From an uncultured Flavobacteriales bacterium (GTDB lineage Bacteria; Bacteroidota; Bacteroidia; Flavobacteriales; BACL11): a DNA stretch of 64,000 nucleotides. Below the pieces are notes generated by a model. The model ran no database searches. It was not told the origin of the DNA and was given only the letters and a program-made list of their open reading frames with translations. This document shows positions 1-10,101 of the stretch, piece by piece. The stretch's first letter is position 1. Every line of letters begins with the position of its first letter. The position numbers were made by a program, and so were the translations under genes. The stretch spans positions 1-64,000 of the forward strand of contig CAJIYG010000002.1 of assembly GCA_905181585.1 (NCBI GenBank), given 5' to 3'.

Positions 1-71
1 GATTGTTTTTTGTTGAACAGCTTTATAGATCTTTTACAATTTTAAATAATGAATCATATCATCATGAATAA
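1..71 (+). CDS. Possible C-terminal tail of an upstream gene (partial)
   Basis: Frame 3 is open from the window edge to a TAA at 69-71 and overlaps the first bases of rdgB. The tail reads [18 protein letters not shown]. It is too short to assign a family. The short overlap with the next start is typical of an operon, so this may be the end of the preceding gene, but a chance open frame of this length is also possible. Confidence 0.3.
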   Translation, partial: LFFVEQLYRSFTILNNESYHHE

Positions 72-646
72 AATAAAAATAGTTTTTGCAACAAATAATA
101 TAAATAAGCTTTCTGAAATTAGAGATCTTGTTACTGAAAATATTGAGATTTTAAGTTTAAAAGATATTAATTGTTTTGATGATTTACCAGAAAATCAATT
201 AACCCTTGAGGGTAATGCACTTGAAAAAGCTAATCACATATTTTTGAAATATGGTTATAATTGTTTTGCTGATGATACTGGTTTAGAGATTGAGGCTCTG
301 GGTGGCCTGGAGTTTTTTCTGCACGATATGCTGGTCCTAAATGTTTAGCTGAAGATAATATGAATAAAGTTCTATCTAAATTAAAATTTTCTTTAACAGA
401 AAAGCAAAATTTAGAACTGTAATTGCCTTGATTATTGATGGAAATGAGAATTTATTTAATGGCGAATGTCATGGAGAGATAACCAGTGAAAAAATGGGTA
501 ATGATGGTTTTGGTTATGACCCAATTTTTTTACCACAAAATTCTAAATTAACTTTTGCGCAAATGGAAAAGTTTGAAAAAGGACTAATTAGTCACAGAGG
601 GATTTCAGTAAGAAAGCTAATAGAATTTTTAAATAATAAAAATTAA
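64..646 (+). CDS. rdgB: RdgB/HAM1 XTP/dITP pyrophosphatase, frameshifted
   Basis: Hydrolyses non-canonical purine nucleoside triphosphates (dITP, XTP) to monophosphates in the cytoplasm, cleaning the nucleotide pool. The N-terminus [14 protein letters not shown] carries the family's substrate-binding TxNxxK-type motif, [14 protein letters not shown] is the conserved metal-site segment, and the C-terminal half has [11 protein letters not shown] and the terminal SHRG motif. I chose ATG 64 because IVFATNN then sits at the usual distance from the start; ATG 49 is five codons upstream. The protein is spread over three frames: one shift falls in a T-run near 310-318 and another near 405-420 (AAAGCAAAATTT). 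The joined length is about 193 residues, normal for the family. All parts are conserved, so a sequencing indel is more likely than a dead gene. Confidence 0.85.
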
Positions 647-655
647 ATTTTTCTT

Positions 656-1667
<1,012 letters not shown>

Positions 1668-1677
<10 letters not shown>

Positions 1678-2501
1678 AGTACTTGACTAAACAAGCCAAA
1701 GAATTTATGTTTTTTTATCTGTTGAAGCTTCATTGTGGGAAAGATGAAGTCCTTCGGTCTATTTCCCAGCTTAATATTTCTAATATAATCATAAAGCAGT
1801 TTAAATTGATCATCTTTTACATCTCCAAACAAATTTAATGAAATTTTCTCAGCCGAAATTCCTAATTGCTGAAAGCTAAAAAGGGTGTAGTAAAGAAGAT
1901 CTTCATTTGTTGAATACTCAAATTTATTTTGGAAAATTATTTTACTATTATTTATGAAAATCATATTAGCGATATTATCTTTTAAAAAGATAGAGAAATT
2001 TTCAGTTTTTGTATTATCTCTTAAAAGAGATTCTAATAATATTGTTGAGTGTGATTTTATTTTAGCATTAGGAAAATAATTTTTAATGGTTTCATTTAGT
2101 TGATTACTTAAAGTATAAATGTTAATAGTATCGTCTGAATTTAGGTAATCATCTTTTATTACTTCATCTGCTTGACTATTGATATTAAAAATGCTTTTAG
2201 CATTTTTTTTATTATAAAATTCTTTAGGAACTAATGTGTTGGGTGAATTAATTAAGCCTATTGTAGTAGAGGAGAAGCTTAGTAATAAATGTTTACTGTT
2301 ATTAATAATATTAGAGATCTCATCAGTACTTTCAATTTTATATGATTTAAGTAGACAGTAGGTATTCGTTAGATTGTTAAGTAAACAATAGGTAATAGAT
2401 TTCTCACTTATTTCTATTGCTAGATGATGATTCTTGGCTAAATCATATTTAAATGATTTATCATCAAAAGAATAAATTATGTTACTCTCCCCAGTTTCCA
2501 T
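1668..2501 (-). CDS. DUF3822 family protein
   Basis: A 277-residue cytoplasmic protein with no signal peptide or membrane segment. I assign it to DUF3822 because that Bacteroidota-specific family sits directly upstream of rsmD and has this length and an actin/ASKHA-like early part (SFDDKSFKYDLAKNHHLAIEI, then YCLLNNLTN). Its biochemical role is unknown. The 3' end overlaps rsmD by 10 bases and the 5' end overlaps the preceding membrane-anchored gene by 20 bases, so the three genes appear to be one transcript. The family call rests on context as much as on sequence. Confidence 0.7.
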
Positions 2502-3119
2502 TTAACGAGGCTTCTGTCATAGAACCTACTTTTAATAAATTGTCTAAAGCATACTTCTTATTTTCGGCATCTAGCCCAATTAGAACGTTTCTGTATGACG
2601 CTGAAATTTCAAATACTTGTACAGCTACTTTTCCTTTTTCAATTTCACTTGCTTCGATGTTGTAGTCTAAATCCGTAAAAGGAATTTTAGAAATAGTATT
2701 AATATCTAAAGTAAAATTCTCATTTCTTGTATTTAAATAAGTTTCATCAAATATTGAATTCTTTGCTGATACATAAAAAGTATCTCTTTTTATAAGGCCT
2801 AACTCAAGTGCTCTAATATCCGTAAGTTGTTTGCCATTAATCATAGAGTCCGGTGTTTCTCCCTCTGATTTTATAATTTGAAGCGAATCATTCATCAAGA
2901 AGCCTAAAAGAGTAGGGAAGTCATTAGCAAAAACATTTTTTTCCTTTTTAAATGCTATCTGTAAGGTTCTTAAATCTTTCAGTTTTTGAACATTTTCTGA
3001 AATTCTTTCTTTGGCTTGCTCGTTGAAAAACTACTTCACTATCTACACTGTTATATACAAAGTATGCAAGTATAATATTTAAAGGTATAAGAATAAGAGC
3101 GATCTTTTTGGCATTCATT
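2482..3119 (-). CDS. Conserved membrane-anchored hypothetical protein, frameshifted
   Basis: Starting at ATG 3119 (MNAKKIALILIPLNIILAY) the protein has one N-terminal membrane helix (about residues 5-25) and then a soluble part of roughly 185 residues facing the periplasm. A frameshift near 3025-3030, around the segment DSEVVFQ, separates the N-terminus from the long downstream reading frame. It overlaps the DUF3822 gene and so belongs to the same operon. I do not recognise a domain; a function cannot be assigned. A TAnnTTTG -7 element lies at 3139-3146. Confidence 0.65.
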
Positions 3120-3138
3120 GAATTAAATTTTTGTTATG

Positions 3139-3146
3139 CAAATCTA
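3139..3146 (-). promoter_or_regulatory. Bacteroidota -7 element (TAGATTTG) upstream of the membrane-protein/DUF3822/rsmD operon
   Basis: On the minus strand the octamer TAGATTTG matches TAnnTTTG, 19 bases before ATG 3119. I see no clear -33 TTG at the usual spacing, so this is only a candidate. Confidence 0.4.
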
Positions 3147-3201
3147 CAATTTTTGATTAAATTAAGATAAATTGTTATTTCTTTGTATTAATAATATAAT
3201 T

Positions 3202-3751
3202 ATGCTAGATTTAGTATCAAAATTTATTTTAAAATTCTTAGGATGGTCAATTATTAATGAAGTTAGCTTCCAAATAAGGCTATAATTATTGCTGCTCCCC
3301 ATACATCTAATTGGGACTTTTTAATTGCTAGATGTTATACTTATGCAGATAAAACTTAAAGCTAAATATCTTATTAAAGTCTGAGCTTTTTTATCCAATT
3401 TTAGGGAGTTCTTAAAATCAATGGTGGTATTCCTGTTTATAGAATAATAAAAACAATCTTGTTGATCAAGTTGTGGATAGATTTAATAAGAAGAAAATTT
3501 TATTCTTGCAATGTCTCCTGAGGGTACTAGAAAAAAAGTTGATAAATGGAAGACAGGCTTTTATTATATTGCTTTAAATGCTAAAGTTCCTGTAGTATTA
3601 TTCTAAAATGGATTATAAGACTAAAGAAATAGGTTGTTTGTAATTCAATAAATCTTAAGGTGACTTTAAAAATGATATGCAGTTTATTGAAGAATCAATA
3701 CAAAAATCATCAAGGAAAAATTCTGCTAATTATAATCCTAAAATATTTTAG
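3202..3751 (+). pseudogene. Lysophospholipid acyltransferase (PlsC-like), broken by many frameshifts
   Basis: Fragments of one protein can be read in order by switching frame: MLDLVSKFILKFLGW, then IIAAPHTSNWDFLIAR with the acyltransferase HX4D motif (HTSNWD), then IPVYR, then [13 protein letters not shown] with the PEGTR glycerophosphate-binding block, then [16 protein letters not shown]. These are the ordered motifs of the 1-acyl-glycerol-3-phosphate acyltransferase family. At least four frame changes occur in 550 bases, more than in any neighbour, so this may be a true pseudogene, although the region is generally indel-rich. A second, intact member of the superfamily lies at 47945-48565. 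Confidence 0.7.
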
Positions 3752-3821
3752 TTTTAATAAATTGTTTAAAACATCTCTTTTATATTTTAATTAAATTCAA
3801 AAAAAATATAATCTATTAAAG

Positions 3822-3829
3822 TATTTTTG
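3822..3829 (+). promoter_or_regulatory. Bacteroidota -7 element (TATTTTTG) upstream of purL
   Basis: TATTTTTG fits TAnnTTTG and ends 20 bases before ATG 3850. No convincing -33 TTG is seen at 19-20 bases, so support is partial. Confidence 0.4.
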
Positions 3830-3849
3830 TGTTTTAAATCAATTAATCT

Positions 3850-6082
3850 ATGAGTACAGAAAATATTAATAATATCTCAACTGTTGAGCAAGCCAAAGAA
3901 ATGGGGTTGCTTAAAGAAGAATTTGATAAAATAACTGAAATACTTGGTCGAGTTCCTAATTTTTGTGAACTAAGTATTTTTGGGGTTATGTGGTCAGAAC
4001 ATTGTTCTTACAAGAATTCAATTAAATGGCTAAAAACTCTTCCTAAAGAAGGTCCTCACATGCTTGTTGAAGCAGGAGAGGAGAATGCTGGCTTAGTTGA
4101 TATTGGAGATGGTTTAGCTTGTTGTTTTAAAATTGAATCACACAATCATCCATCTGCTTTAGAACCATACCAAGGGGCTGCAACTGGAGTTGGAGGTATT
4201 AACAGAGATATTTTTACAATGGGTGCTAGACCTATCGCTCAATTAAACTCATTAAGATTTGGAGATATAAATTTAGATAAAACTAAGTGGTTAGTTAACG
4301 GAGTTTCTAAAGGAATTGGAGACTATGGAAATGCTTTTGGAATTCCTATTGTAGGAGGCGAAGTTTTTTTTGATGATTGTTATAATACCAATCCTCTTGT
4401 TAATGCCTTTTCTGCTGGAATTATGAAAAAAGGTGAGATGATTTCTGCAACATCTTCTGGAGTCGGTAATCCTATTTTTATTGTAGGTTCTAGAACAGGT
4501 AAAGATGGTATTCATGGCGCTTCATTTGCATCAAAAGATATTACTGAAGATTCTGCTGAAGATCTTCCAGCTGTTCAAGTTGGAGATCCTTTTCAAGAAA
4601 AATTATTACTTGAAGCTACATTAGAATTAGCACAAACTGATGCTGTGGTTGGAATGCAAGATATGGGAGCTGCTGGAATAACTTGTTCTACTAATGAAAT
4701 GAGTGCTGCTGGAAGCATGGGATGATTATTCATTTAGATAAAGTTCCTACCAGACAAGATAATATGAAAGATTGGGAAATTTTATTGTCAGAGTCTCAAG
4801 AAAGAATGTTAGTTGTAGTTGAAAAGGGAAAAGAAGATATTGTAAATAGATATTTTTGATAAATGGGATTTATCTTGTGAAGAAATTGGAGAAGTAACTT
4901 CTGGTGACAGAGTAAAATATTTTATGAATAAGAACTATTGTTGCAGATGTTCCTTGCTGATGATCTTGTTCTTGGAGGAGGTGCTCCTGTATATGAAAGA
5001 GAATATTCTGAGCCAGCATATTTTAAGAAATTTAAAGAATTTAATATAGATTCTATTGATTTGCCTACTAACTACGTTGAGGTAGCCAAGTTTTTAGTAG
5101 GACATCAAAATATTGCATCTAAGAAATGGATATATGAACAATATGATTCTATGGTTGGGACTGCTAATATGTCTTCAAACTTTCCTACTGATGCAGCAAT
5201 TGTAAATATAAAAGGTTCTAATAAAGCTCTTGCAATGACTGTTGATTGTAATGCTAGGATGGTTAACGCAGATCCTGAACAAGGATGTGCAATGGCTGTA
5301 GCTGAAGCAGCTAGAAATATTGTTTGTTCTGGAGGTGTCCCTTCAGCAATTACTAATTGTTTAAATTTTGGAAACCCTTATAATCCTGAAGTGTATTGGC
5401 AATTTGTTGGAGCTATTAAAGGAATGTCTAAAGCTTGTAGAAAATTTAAAACCCCTGTTACTGGAGGTAATGTTAGTTTCTATAATCAATCTAGTGTCAA
5501 TGGGGTAGAGATTCCTGTTTTTCCAACCCCTACTATTGGAATGCTTGGTATAGTTGAAGATAAGAAAAATATTACTTCTCTTGCATTTGAAAACAGCTCT
5601 GATTTAATTTATTTACTTGGTGAGTCTAAAAATGATATTAGTTCATCAGAGTATTTATTTTCTTATCATAAAATTAAGGAATCTTCGGTCCCTGACTTTG
5701 ATCTTGATATTGAGTTAGAATTACAAGAAGATTTATATTCTTTAATACAAAAGATTTAATTATTTCTGCTCATGATTTATCTGATGGAGGATTATTTATT
5801 TCATTGCTTGAAAGTTCTATGGTTAATGATAAAGGTTTTAGTATCAAATGCTCGAGTGCTTTAAGAAAAGATGCATTTCTTTTTGGAGAATGCCCAAGTA
5901 GAGTTATTGTTTCTGTTAAACCTTCATTGAAAAATGAATTTGAAAATTACATGAATTCACAAAAAACTAAATCTTTATTGTTGGGTGAGGTAACAGATAA
6001 TAATATTTCAATTGATGGTGTTAGTTTTGGATTAACTTCAGATTTCTCTGAAATTTATAATAATCTCTTTCTAAAAAGTTAA
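3850..6082 (+). CDS. purL: Phosphoribosylformylglycinamidine synthase subunit PurL, frameshifted
   Basis: ATP-dependent conversion of FGAR to FGAM with ammonia from a PurQ partner, fourth step of purine synthesis. The start [20 protein letters not shown] is followed by [12 protein letters not shown] and the phosphate/metal-binding [22 protein letters not shown], both diagnostic of PurL. The second half has [14 protein letters not shown], and [12 protein letters not shown], then [11 protein letters not shown] near the end. The joined length is about 740 residues, right for the small PurL type. The reading frame breaks near 4720 (GSMG), 4855 (TATTTTTGA), 4935-4960 and 5755, at least four times. 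All conserved blocks survive, so indel error is the likelier explanation for an essential gene. Confidence 0.88.
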
Positions 6083-6089
6083 AATAATT

Positions 6090-8534
6090 TTAAAAACTTA
6101 TTATTAACTTAAAGTTTAGTTGTCTGCTAGTAAGATAATTCGGTACTGCATATTGTCTTGAGGAAACATCTGTAACCCATAAGTATGAAACTGTATTATT
6201 TATATCAAGAAGATTAAATACTTCTGCACTTATCCATGCCGATTCCAAAAAGTTAAGGAATTTAACTTTAGATTTTTTCCCTTTGCTTTTTAATATTGCT
6301 GAAAAACCAATATCTACTCTTCTATAATCTGGGATTCTTAATATATCTTCAAATTTTTCCGATTTTGGTGGTCCAAACGGAAGACCAGAACCATAAATCA
6401 TATTTAAATGCATTTTATAATTTAGATTTCCGGGAATATAATCTTGGAAAAATAGGCTGAAATTAACTCTTTGATCTGTTGGTCTTGGTATAAAACCTGG
6501 GTAAACCTGATTACCATTTACATCTTCATAGGAATCACCAATAATATCTTCTTCTGTTTTCATAATTGATAAACTTGCCCAGCTTTCTACTCCTGAGACA
6601 AACTCTCCATTAATTTTAAAATCTATTCCGCTTGCATATCCATTAGAACTATTTTCAGCTAAATATTGAATTCTTACATTGTCAACTTTATAAGGAATAA
6701 GATTATTTAGATTTTTATAATATACTTCAGTAATAAATTTAAAAGGTCTTCCCCACTGATAAAAAAGATAATCAGTTCCAAATACATAATGACTAGACTT
6801 TTGGGATTTAATATTATTATTTAGAGTTCCATCTGGATATCTTAGTTCTCTGTAAAATGGAGCTTGATAATAAACTCCGGTTGCAAGTCTAAAAACAATA
6901 TCTTTTTTCCATAATGGGGCAAAAGCAATTGAGGCTCTTGGGGATAGTAGAAGTTCATTATTAAAACTCCAAAAACTTGATCTTGTTCCAGCATTTAATG
7001 TCAGGTTATTATAATCTTTTGAAAATTGAATAAATCCTGAGTTTCTCCAACTAGATAATTGAATATCAGTTTTAATAACATCAAATAATGTTATTTGTTG
7101 ATTAGGGTTTGATGGGAAACCAACTGAGTCTTGAGGATGCGGTAGGGTGTATCCTGCTGAATCTATTAGACTCCATTCACTTATCTTATCATTAATTTCT
7201 TCCTTTTGTACTCTTAGACCCCAGTCAACTTCAATTTCATCTCTTGCAAGTGTTCCATTATGTGAAAAATTTATAACGCTTGCATCTAATGAGTTTCTCG
7301 CATGATTTATGTATTTCCCAACTCCTCTATCAAATGCAACATCTCCGAAATTATCAGAGCCTAAATTATTATCTAGCTGATATAGCCAATATTCACCAAG
7401 GATATCAAAGTTTTCTTGCTCAAAAGTTTTAAAAGCTGAGGTTGTAAATTGTAATTGTAGATTAGTGTTAGGATTATACTTTGAACTCAAAGCCCCAAAA
7501 AAAGTCTCATATTGATCAGCTTCTTGTCCTTCAAAGAAAATAGTTAATCTTAAAGCTTCATTAAATGTTCCAAAATCTGTTTGTCTATTTTTTGGTTTCA
7601 TTAAATATTCATTTTTAGAGATATTTCCCAAAAAACTTATCTCCCAATCAGAATCTATTTTGTAGTTAATATATGTTTGAAAATCTGAAAAATTTGGTTT
7701 GTAATCTGCTTCAGTGTCAAGACTATTAAGAATATATTGGTTTGTTTTATTTCTAAAGCCTAGTATATAATTTAATCGTTGGTTTTTAGAAATTCCTTCA
7801 TAGTGAGCAGAACCTCCTAATAAACTTAAACTAATTGATCCCTTATTTTCTTTTGGCTTTTTATATGTAATATCTAATACAGAAGACATCTTATCACCAT
7901 ATTTTGCTGCAAAACCTCCTGCAGAAAATAAAATATTTGCTACCATATCGCTATTAATAAAGCTTAGACCTTCTTGCTGTCCAGAATGAATTAAAAATGG
8001 TCTGTAAACTTCTATTCCATTTACATAAACTAGGTTCTCATCAAAGTTACCTCCTCTAACTGAGTATTGTGAACTAAGTTCATTTGCTGAGCTAACTCCA
8101 GGTAGTGTTTTAAGTATTGCTTCAATACCACCATTATTTCCAGGCAAAACTTGAACATGCTTAGTTTTTATTCTACTAAGGTTGTCTTTTCTACTTTTTT
8201 TATCTTTTACAATAATATCATCGAGAATAATGTTTGATGATTTTAGTATAATGTTAAGTGAGTATTCTTGTCCTTTTTTTAAAATTGGAATCCTAATTTT
8301 TTCAGTTTCATATCCTATAAAACTAAATAATATCACATTTGATCTATTTGGACTAATTTCTATATTATACTTTCCATCAAGATCAGAAGTAACTCCACTA
8401 TTTTTATTTTCCACTGAAACATTTACTAAAACTAAAGGTTTATTGTCAGTATCTTTAATTATCCCATTAATTGATTGGGCAGAAACCTCAAAAAATATTA
8501 ATATTGTATATAATAAAAAAAGTATTTTTTTCAT
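6090..8534 (-). CDS. TonB-dependent receptor with carboxypeptidase-like N-domain
   Basis: Outer-membrane receptor that would import a large substrate with energy from TonB. Starting at M 8534 (MKKILFLLYTILIFFEVSAQ, a signal peptide), residues about 20-100 are a CarboxypepD_reg-like beta-sandwich (INGIIKDTDNKPLVLVNV), a plug domain follows (IEAILKTLPGVSS, QYSVRGGNFDENLVYVNGIE), and the rest is a beta-barrel ending in aromatic F, as outer-membrane proteins do. About 814 residues. ATG 8543 is three codons upstream, but the nearby -7 element favours 8534. No SusD partner or substrate gene is adjacent, so the ligand is unknown. Confidence 0.88.
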   Translation of the reverse strand: MKKILFLLYTILIFFEVSAQSINGIIKDTDNKPLVLVNVSVENKNSGVTSDLDGKYNIEISPNRSNVILFSFIGYETEKIRIPILKKGQEYSLNIILKSSNIILDDIIVKDKKSRKDNLSRIKTKHVQVLPGNNGGIEAILKTLPGVSSANELSSQYSVRGGNFDENLVYVNGIEVYRPFLIHSGQQEGLSFINSDMVANILFSAGGFAAKYGDKMSSVLDITYKKPKENKGSISLSLLGGSAHYEGISKNQRLNYILGFRNKTNQYILNSLDTEADYKPNFSDFQTYINYKIDSDWEISFLGNISKNEYLMKPKNRQTDFGTFNEALRLTIFFEGQEADQYETFFGALSSKYNPNTNLQLQFTTSAFKTFEQENFDILGEYWLYQLDNNLGSDNFGDVAFDRGVGKYINHARNSLDASVINFSHNGTLARDEIEVDWGLRVQKEEINDKISEWSLIDSAGYTLPHPQDSVGFPSNPNQQITLFDVIKTDIQLSSWRNSGFIQFSKDYNNLTLNAGTRSSFWSFNNELLLSPRASIAFAPLWKKDIVFRLATGVYYQAPFYRELRYPDGTLNNNIKSQKSSHYVFGTDYLFYQWGRPFKFITEVYYKNLNNLIPYKVDNVRIQYLAENSSNGYASGIDFKINGEFVSGVESWASLSIMKTEEDIIGDSYEDVNGNQVYPGFIPRPTDQRVNFSLFFQDYIPGNLNYKMHLNMIYGSGLPFGPPKSEKFEDILRIPDYRRVDIGFSAILKSKGKKSKVKFLNFLESAWISAEVFNLLDINNTVSYLWVTDVSSRQYAVPNYLTSRQLNFKLIISF

Positions 8535-8540
8535 ACTGTA

Positions 8541-8548
8541 CAAAAGTA
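8541..8548 (-). promoter_or_regulatory. Bacteroidota -7 element (TACTTTTG), possible leaderless start
   Basis: TACTTTTG on the minus strand ends 6 bases before ATG 8534, so transcription would begin at or next to the start codon. No -33 TTG at 19-20 bases is visible; one lies about 24 bases away. Confidence 0.4.
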
Positions 8549-8629
8549 AAATATTAAACTAATAGAATAACTCAAGATGTATTTCTTTTATTATGTTAAA
8601 ATAACAGAGAATTTTTATATTTATAAATT

Positions 8630-9006
8630 ATGAATAGTAATCGATTACTTTCTGCAACTATAGTTCCAATTTTTCATTTTTTTTCTGCTGTTATGTGTAT
8701 TTTTTTTTCTAATGAATTATCCAACAAAATATATTATGAAGATTATTCTGATTCAAAATATTTTTTATTTATGTCTATTGGTTTTTATAGTATGGTGGTA
8801 TCTGTTCTTATAAGGAGTGTTTTTGTTTATTCAAAAGAGATGTATATAAAGTTTATTCCGATTCTATTTTTATGTCAATTGTTATTAACGATTTTTAATT
8901 TTTATATAATTTATTTTTATAAACAGCTGAAACATTATTTTTTGCAATTATTATCAATTTGTCAATTCTAATTTTATATTTATATGAATTCAAGAGTACT
9001 AAATAG
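8630..9006 (+). CDS. Small four-helix membrane protein of unknown function, frameshifted
   Basis: About 125 residues with four predicted membrane helices: LLSATIVPIFHFFSAVMCIF, the FLFMSIGFYSMVVSVLI stretch, FIPILFLCQLLLTIFNFYII and a C-terminal helix. The original frame stops at 8971, but a one-base shift near 8920-8926 (TTTTATAAACAG) restores a fourth hydrophobic helix (AIIINLSILILYLYEF) and a stop at 9004-9006. This would make it overlap the next gene by 23 bases. It is the first of three small membrane proteins of similar size in a tight run. I recognise no family. Confidence 0.6.
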
Positions 9007-9337
9007 AGTATATCTTTCTGCTTATATTACTCCATTTATTTTAATTTTCGCATGTGTTTATAATGCCTTAACAAGCTCCTCTGAGAATTCTGTATTAAAT
9101 CTTTTAGAAAGACTATTGTTTGCAATTTCGATAAGTACGATTTCATGTTTAGTAATGTATTATTCCAAATATCTTTATTTTAAACTTCTAAATACTTTTT
9201 TAATAATCTGTTTCTATTCATTTGTAATTGGTTTCTCATATCAATATTACATGTTGGGTACTTTTAATCTTTTAGAAATCGAATATTTGGCTAATTTTAT
9301 TATAATTATATCATTAATATATGACAAGAGAAAATAA
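8984..9337 (+). CDS. Small four-helix membrane protein of unknown function
   Basis: A 117-residue protein made almost entirely of hydrophobic helices (ITPFILIFACVYNAL, LLFAISISTISCLVMYYS, LLNTFLIICFYSFVIGF, YLANFIIIISLIYD), ending in KRK. The helix arrangement matches the proteins before and after it, suggesting three divergent relatives or three subunits of one membrane assembly. It overlaps both neighbours, so translation is probably coupled. No known domain is recognised. Confidence 0.65.
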   Translation: MNSRVLNRVYLSAYITPFILIFACVYNALTSSSENSVLNLLERLLFAISISTISCLVMYYSKYLYFKLLNTFLIICFYSFVIGFSYQYYMLGTFNLLEIEYLANFIIIISLIYDKRK

Positions 9338-9692
9338 AGTTTATTCTGATCGTGTTTTGTCTATTCTTTTAGTTTTTTATGGTCTTATATTATTTGTTAT
9401 ACCTGAGTTTTGCATTAACAAATTAGATGAAAATAGTTTTTCTATTCTTACAAAGGAAAGAGCTTTATTTTCTTTTGCTTTTGGTATTATTATTTGGAAG
9501 ATTTCTGATTTTTCTATTTCTATTTACTTAAAACTGTCTAATATTATTTCATTACTTATTCTTATTTTTATAATGTTTGACCCAATTAATAAACACTTTT
9601 TATTTTCTTATCAATTAATAGCATACAATACAACTTTAGTCTTTGTAATTTTACTTATTCAGTTTGATAAATTTAGTAATGAGTTTGAATAA
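9321..9692 (+). CDS. Small four-helix membrane protein of unknown function
   Basis: A 123-residue protein with about four membrane helices (VLSILLVFYGLILFVIP, ALFSFAFGIIIWKIS, LSNIISLLILIFIMF, TTLVFVILLIQF) and a charged N-terminus (MTRENKVYSDR). The start lies 17 bases inside the end of the upstream gene, and its own end overlaps the ArsC-like gene by 14 bases. Function unknown; placement next to a phosphatase-fold enzyme is the only clue. Confidence 0.65.
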   Translation: MTRENKVYSDRVLSILLVFYGLILFVIPEFCINKLDENSFSILTKERALFSFAFGIIIWKISDFSISIYLKLSNIISLLILIFIMFDPINKHFLFSYQLIAYNTTLVFVILLIQFDKFSNEFE

Positions 9693-10101
9693 AGTTTTAC
9701 TTGTCTGCACTGGTAATTCCTGTCGCTCCCAAATGGCTCATGGATTTTTATCTTCTTATTCAAAAAAGATATCTGTTTATAGTGCTGGAACTAAACCTGA
9801 AGCTGTAAATAGGCACGCTGTTGAGGTTATGAGCAAATTAGGTGTAGATATTTCAGAAAATAGTTCTAATGATTTAAAGGACTACTTAAATGAAGAATTT
9901 GATTTTATTATTTTTCTCTGTAAAAATGCAAAAAAAATATCTCCAGCTTTAAAATCTGTCAATCCTATCATTTTAAAGCAATTTTTGGATCCTGCCAATG
10001 CAAAAGGAACTGAAAAAGAAATTATTGAAGTTTATTCAGCAGTAAGAGATGAGATTGAATTATTTATGCAAGATTTTTTTAAAAATAATCTTAATAAGTA
10101 A
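9679..10101 (+). CDS. ArsC-like / low-molecular-weight tyrosine phosphatase family protein
   Basis: About 140 residues of the LMW-phosphatase fold. The P-loop VCTGNSCRSQMAHGF gives nucleophile Cys10 and Arg16 (CX5R), and the C-terminal DPANAKGT segment matches thioredoxin-coupled arsenate reductases. In that enzyme class two more cysteines act as a redox relay, seven residues apart. Here only the first is present (FLCKNAKKISP: Cys81, but Ser88 where the resolving Cys is expected). So arsenate reduction by the usual mechanism is doubtful and a phosphatase role is possible. I chose ATG 9679 because it puts the P-loop Cys at position 10. No arsR, arsB or acr3 gene is nearby; it ends a run of membrane-protein genes and converges on the M23 peptidase gene with an 11-base overlap. 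Confidence 0.8.
   Translation: MSLNKVLLVCTGNSCRSQMAHGFLSSYSKKISVYSAGTKPEAVNRHAVEVMSKLGVDISENSSNDLKDYLNEEFDFIIFLCKNAKKISPALKSVNPIILKQFLDPANAKGTEKEIIEVYSAVRDEIELFMQDFFKNNLNK

Noticed and set aside
3850-6082. Programmed frameshifting in purL
   Set aside because: Several different shifts in both directions, no slippery motif with pseudoknot seen, and the same pattern in unrelated neighbours, so random indels fit better.
8182-8562. Plus-strand hydrophobic frame opposite the receptor start
   Set aside because: It lies entirely over the signal peptide and N-domain coding region of an intact receptor on the minus strand.
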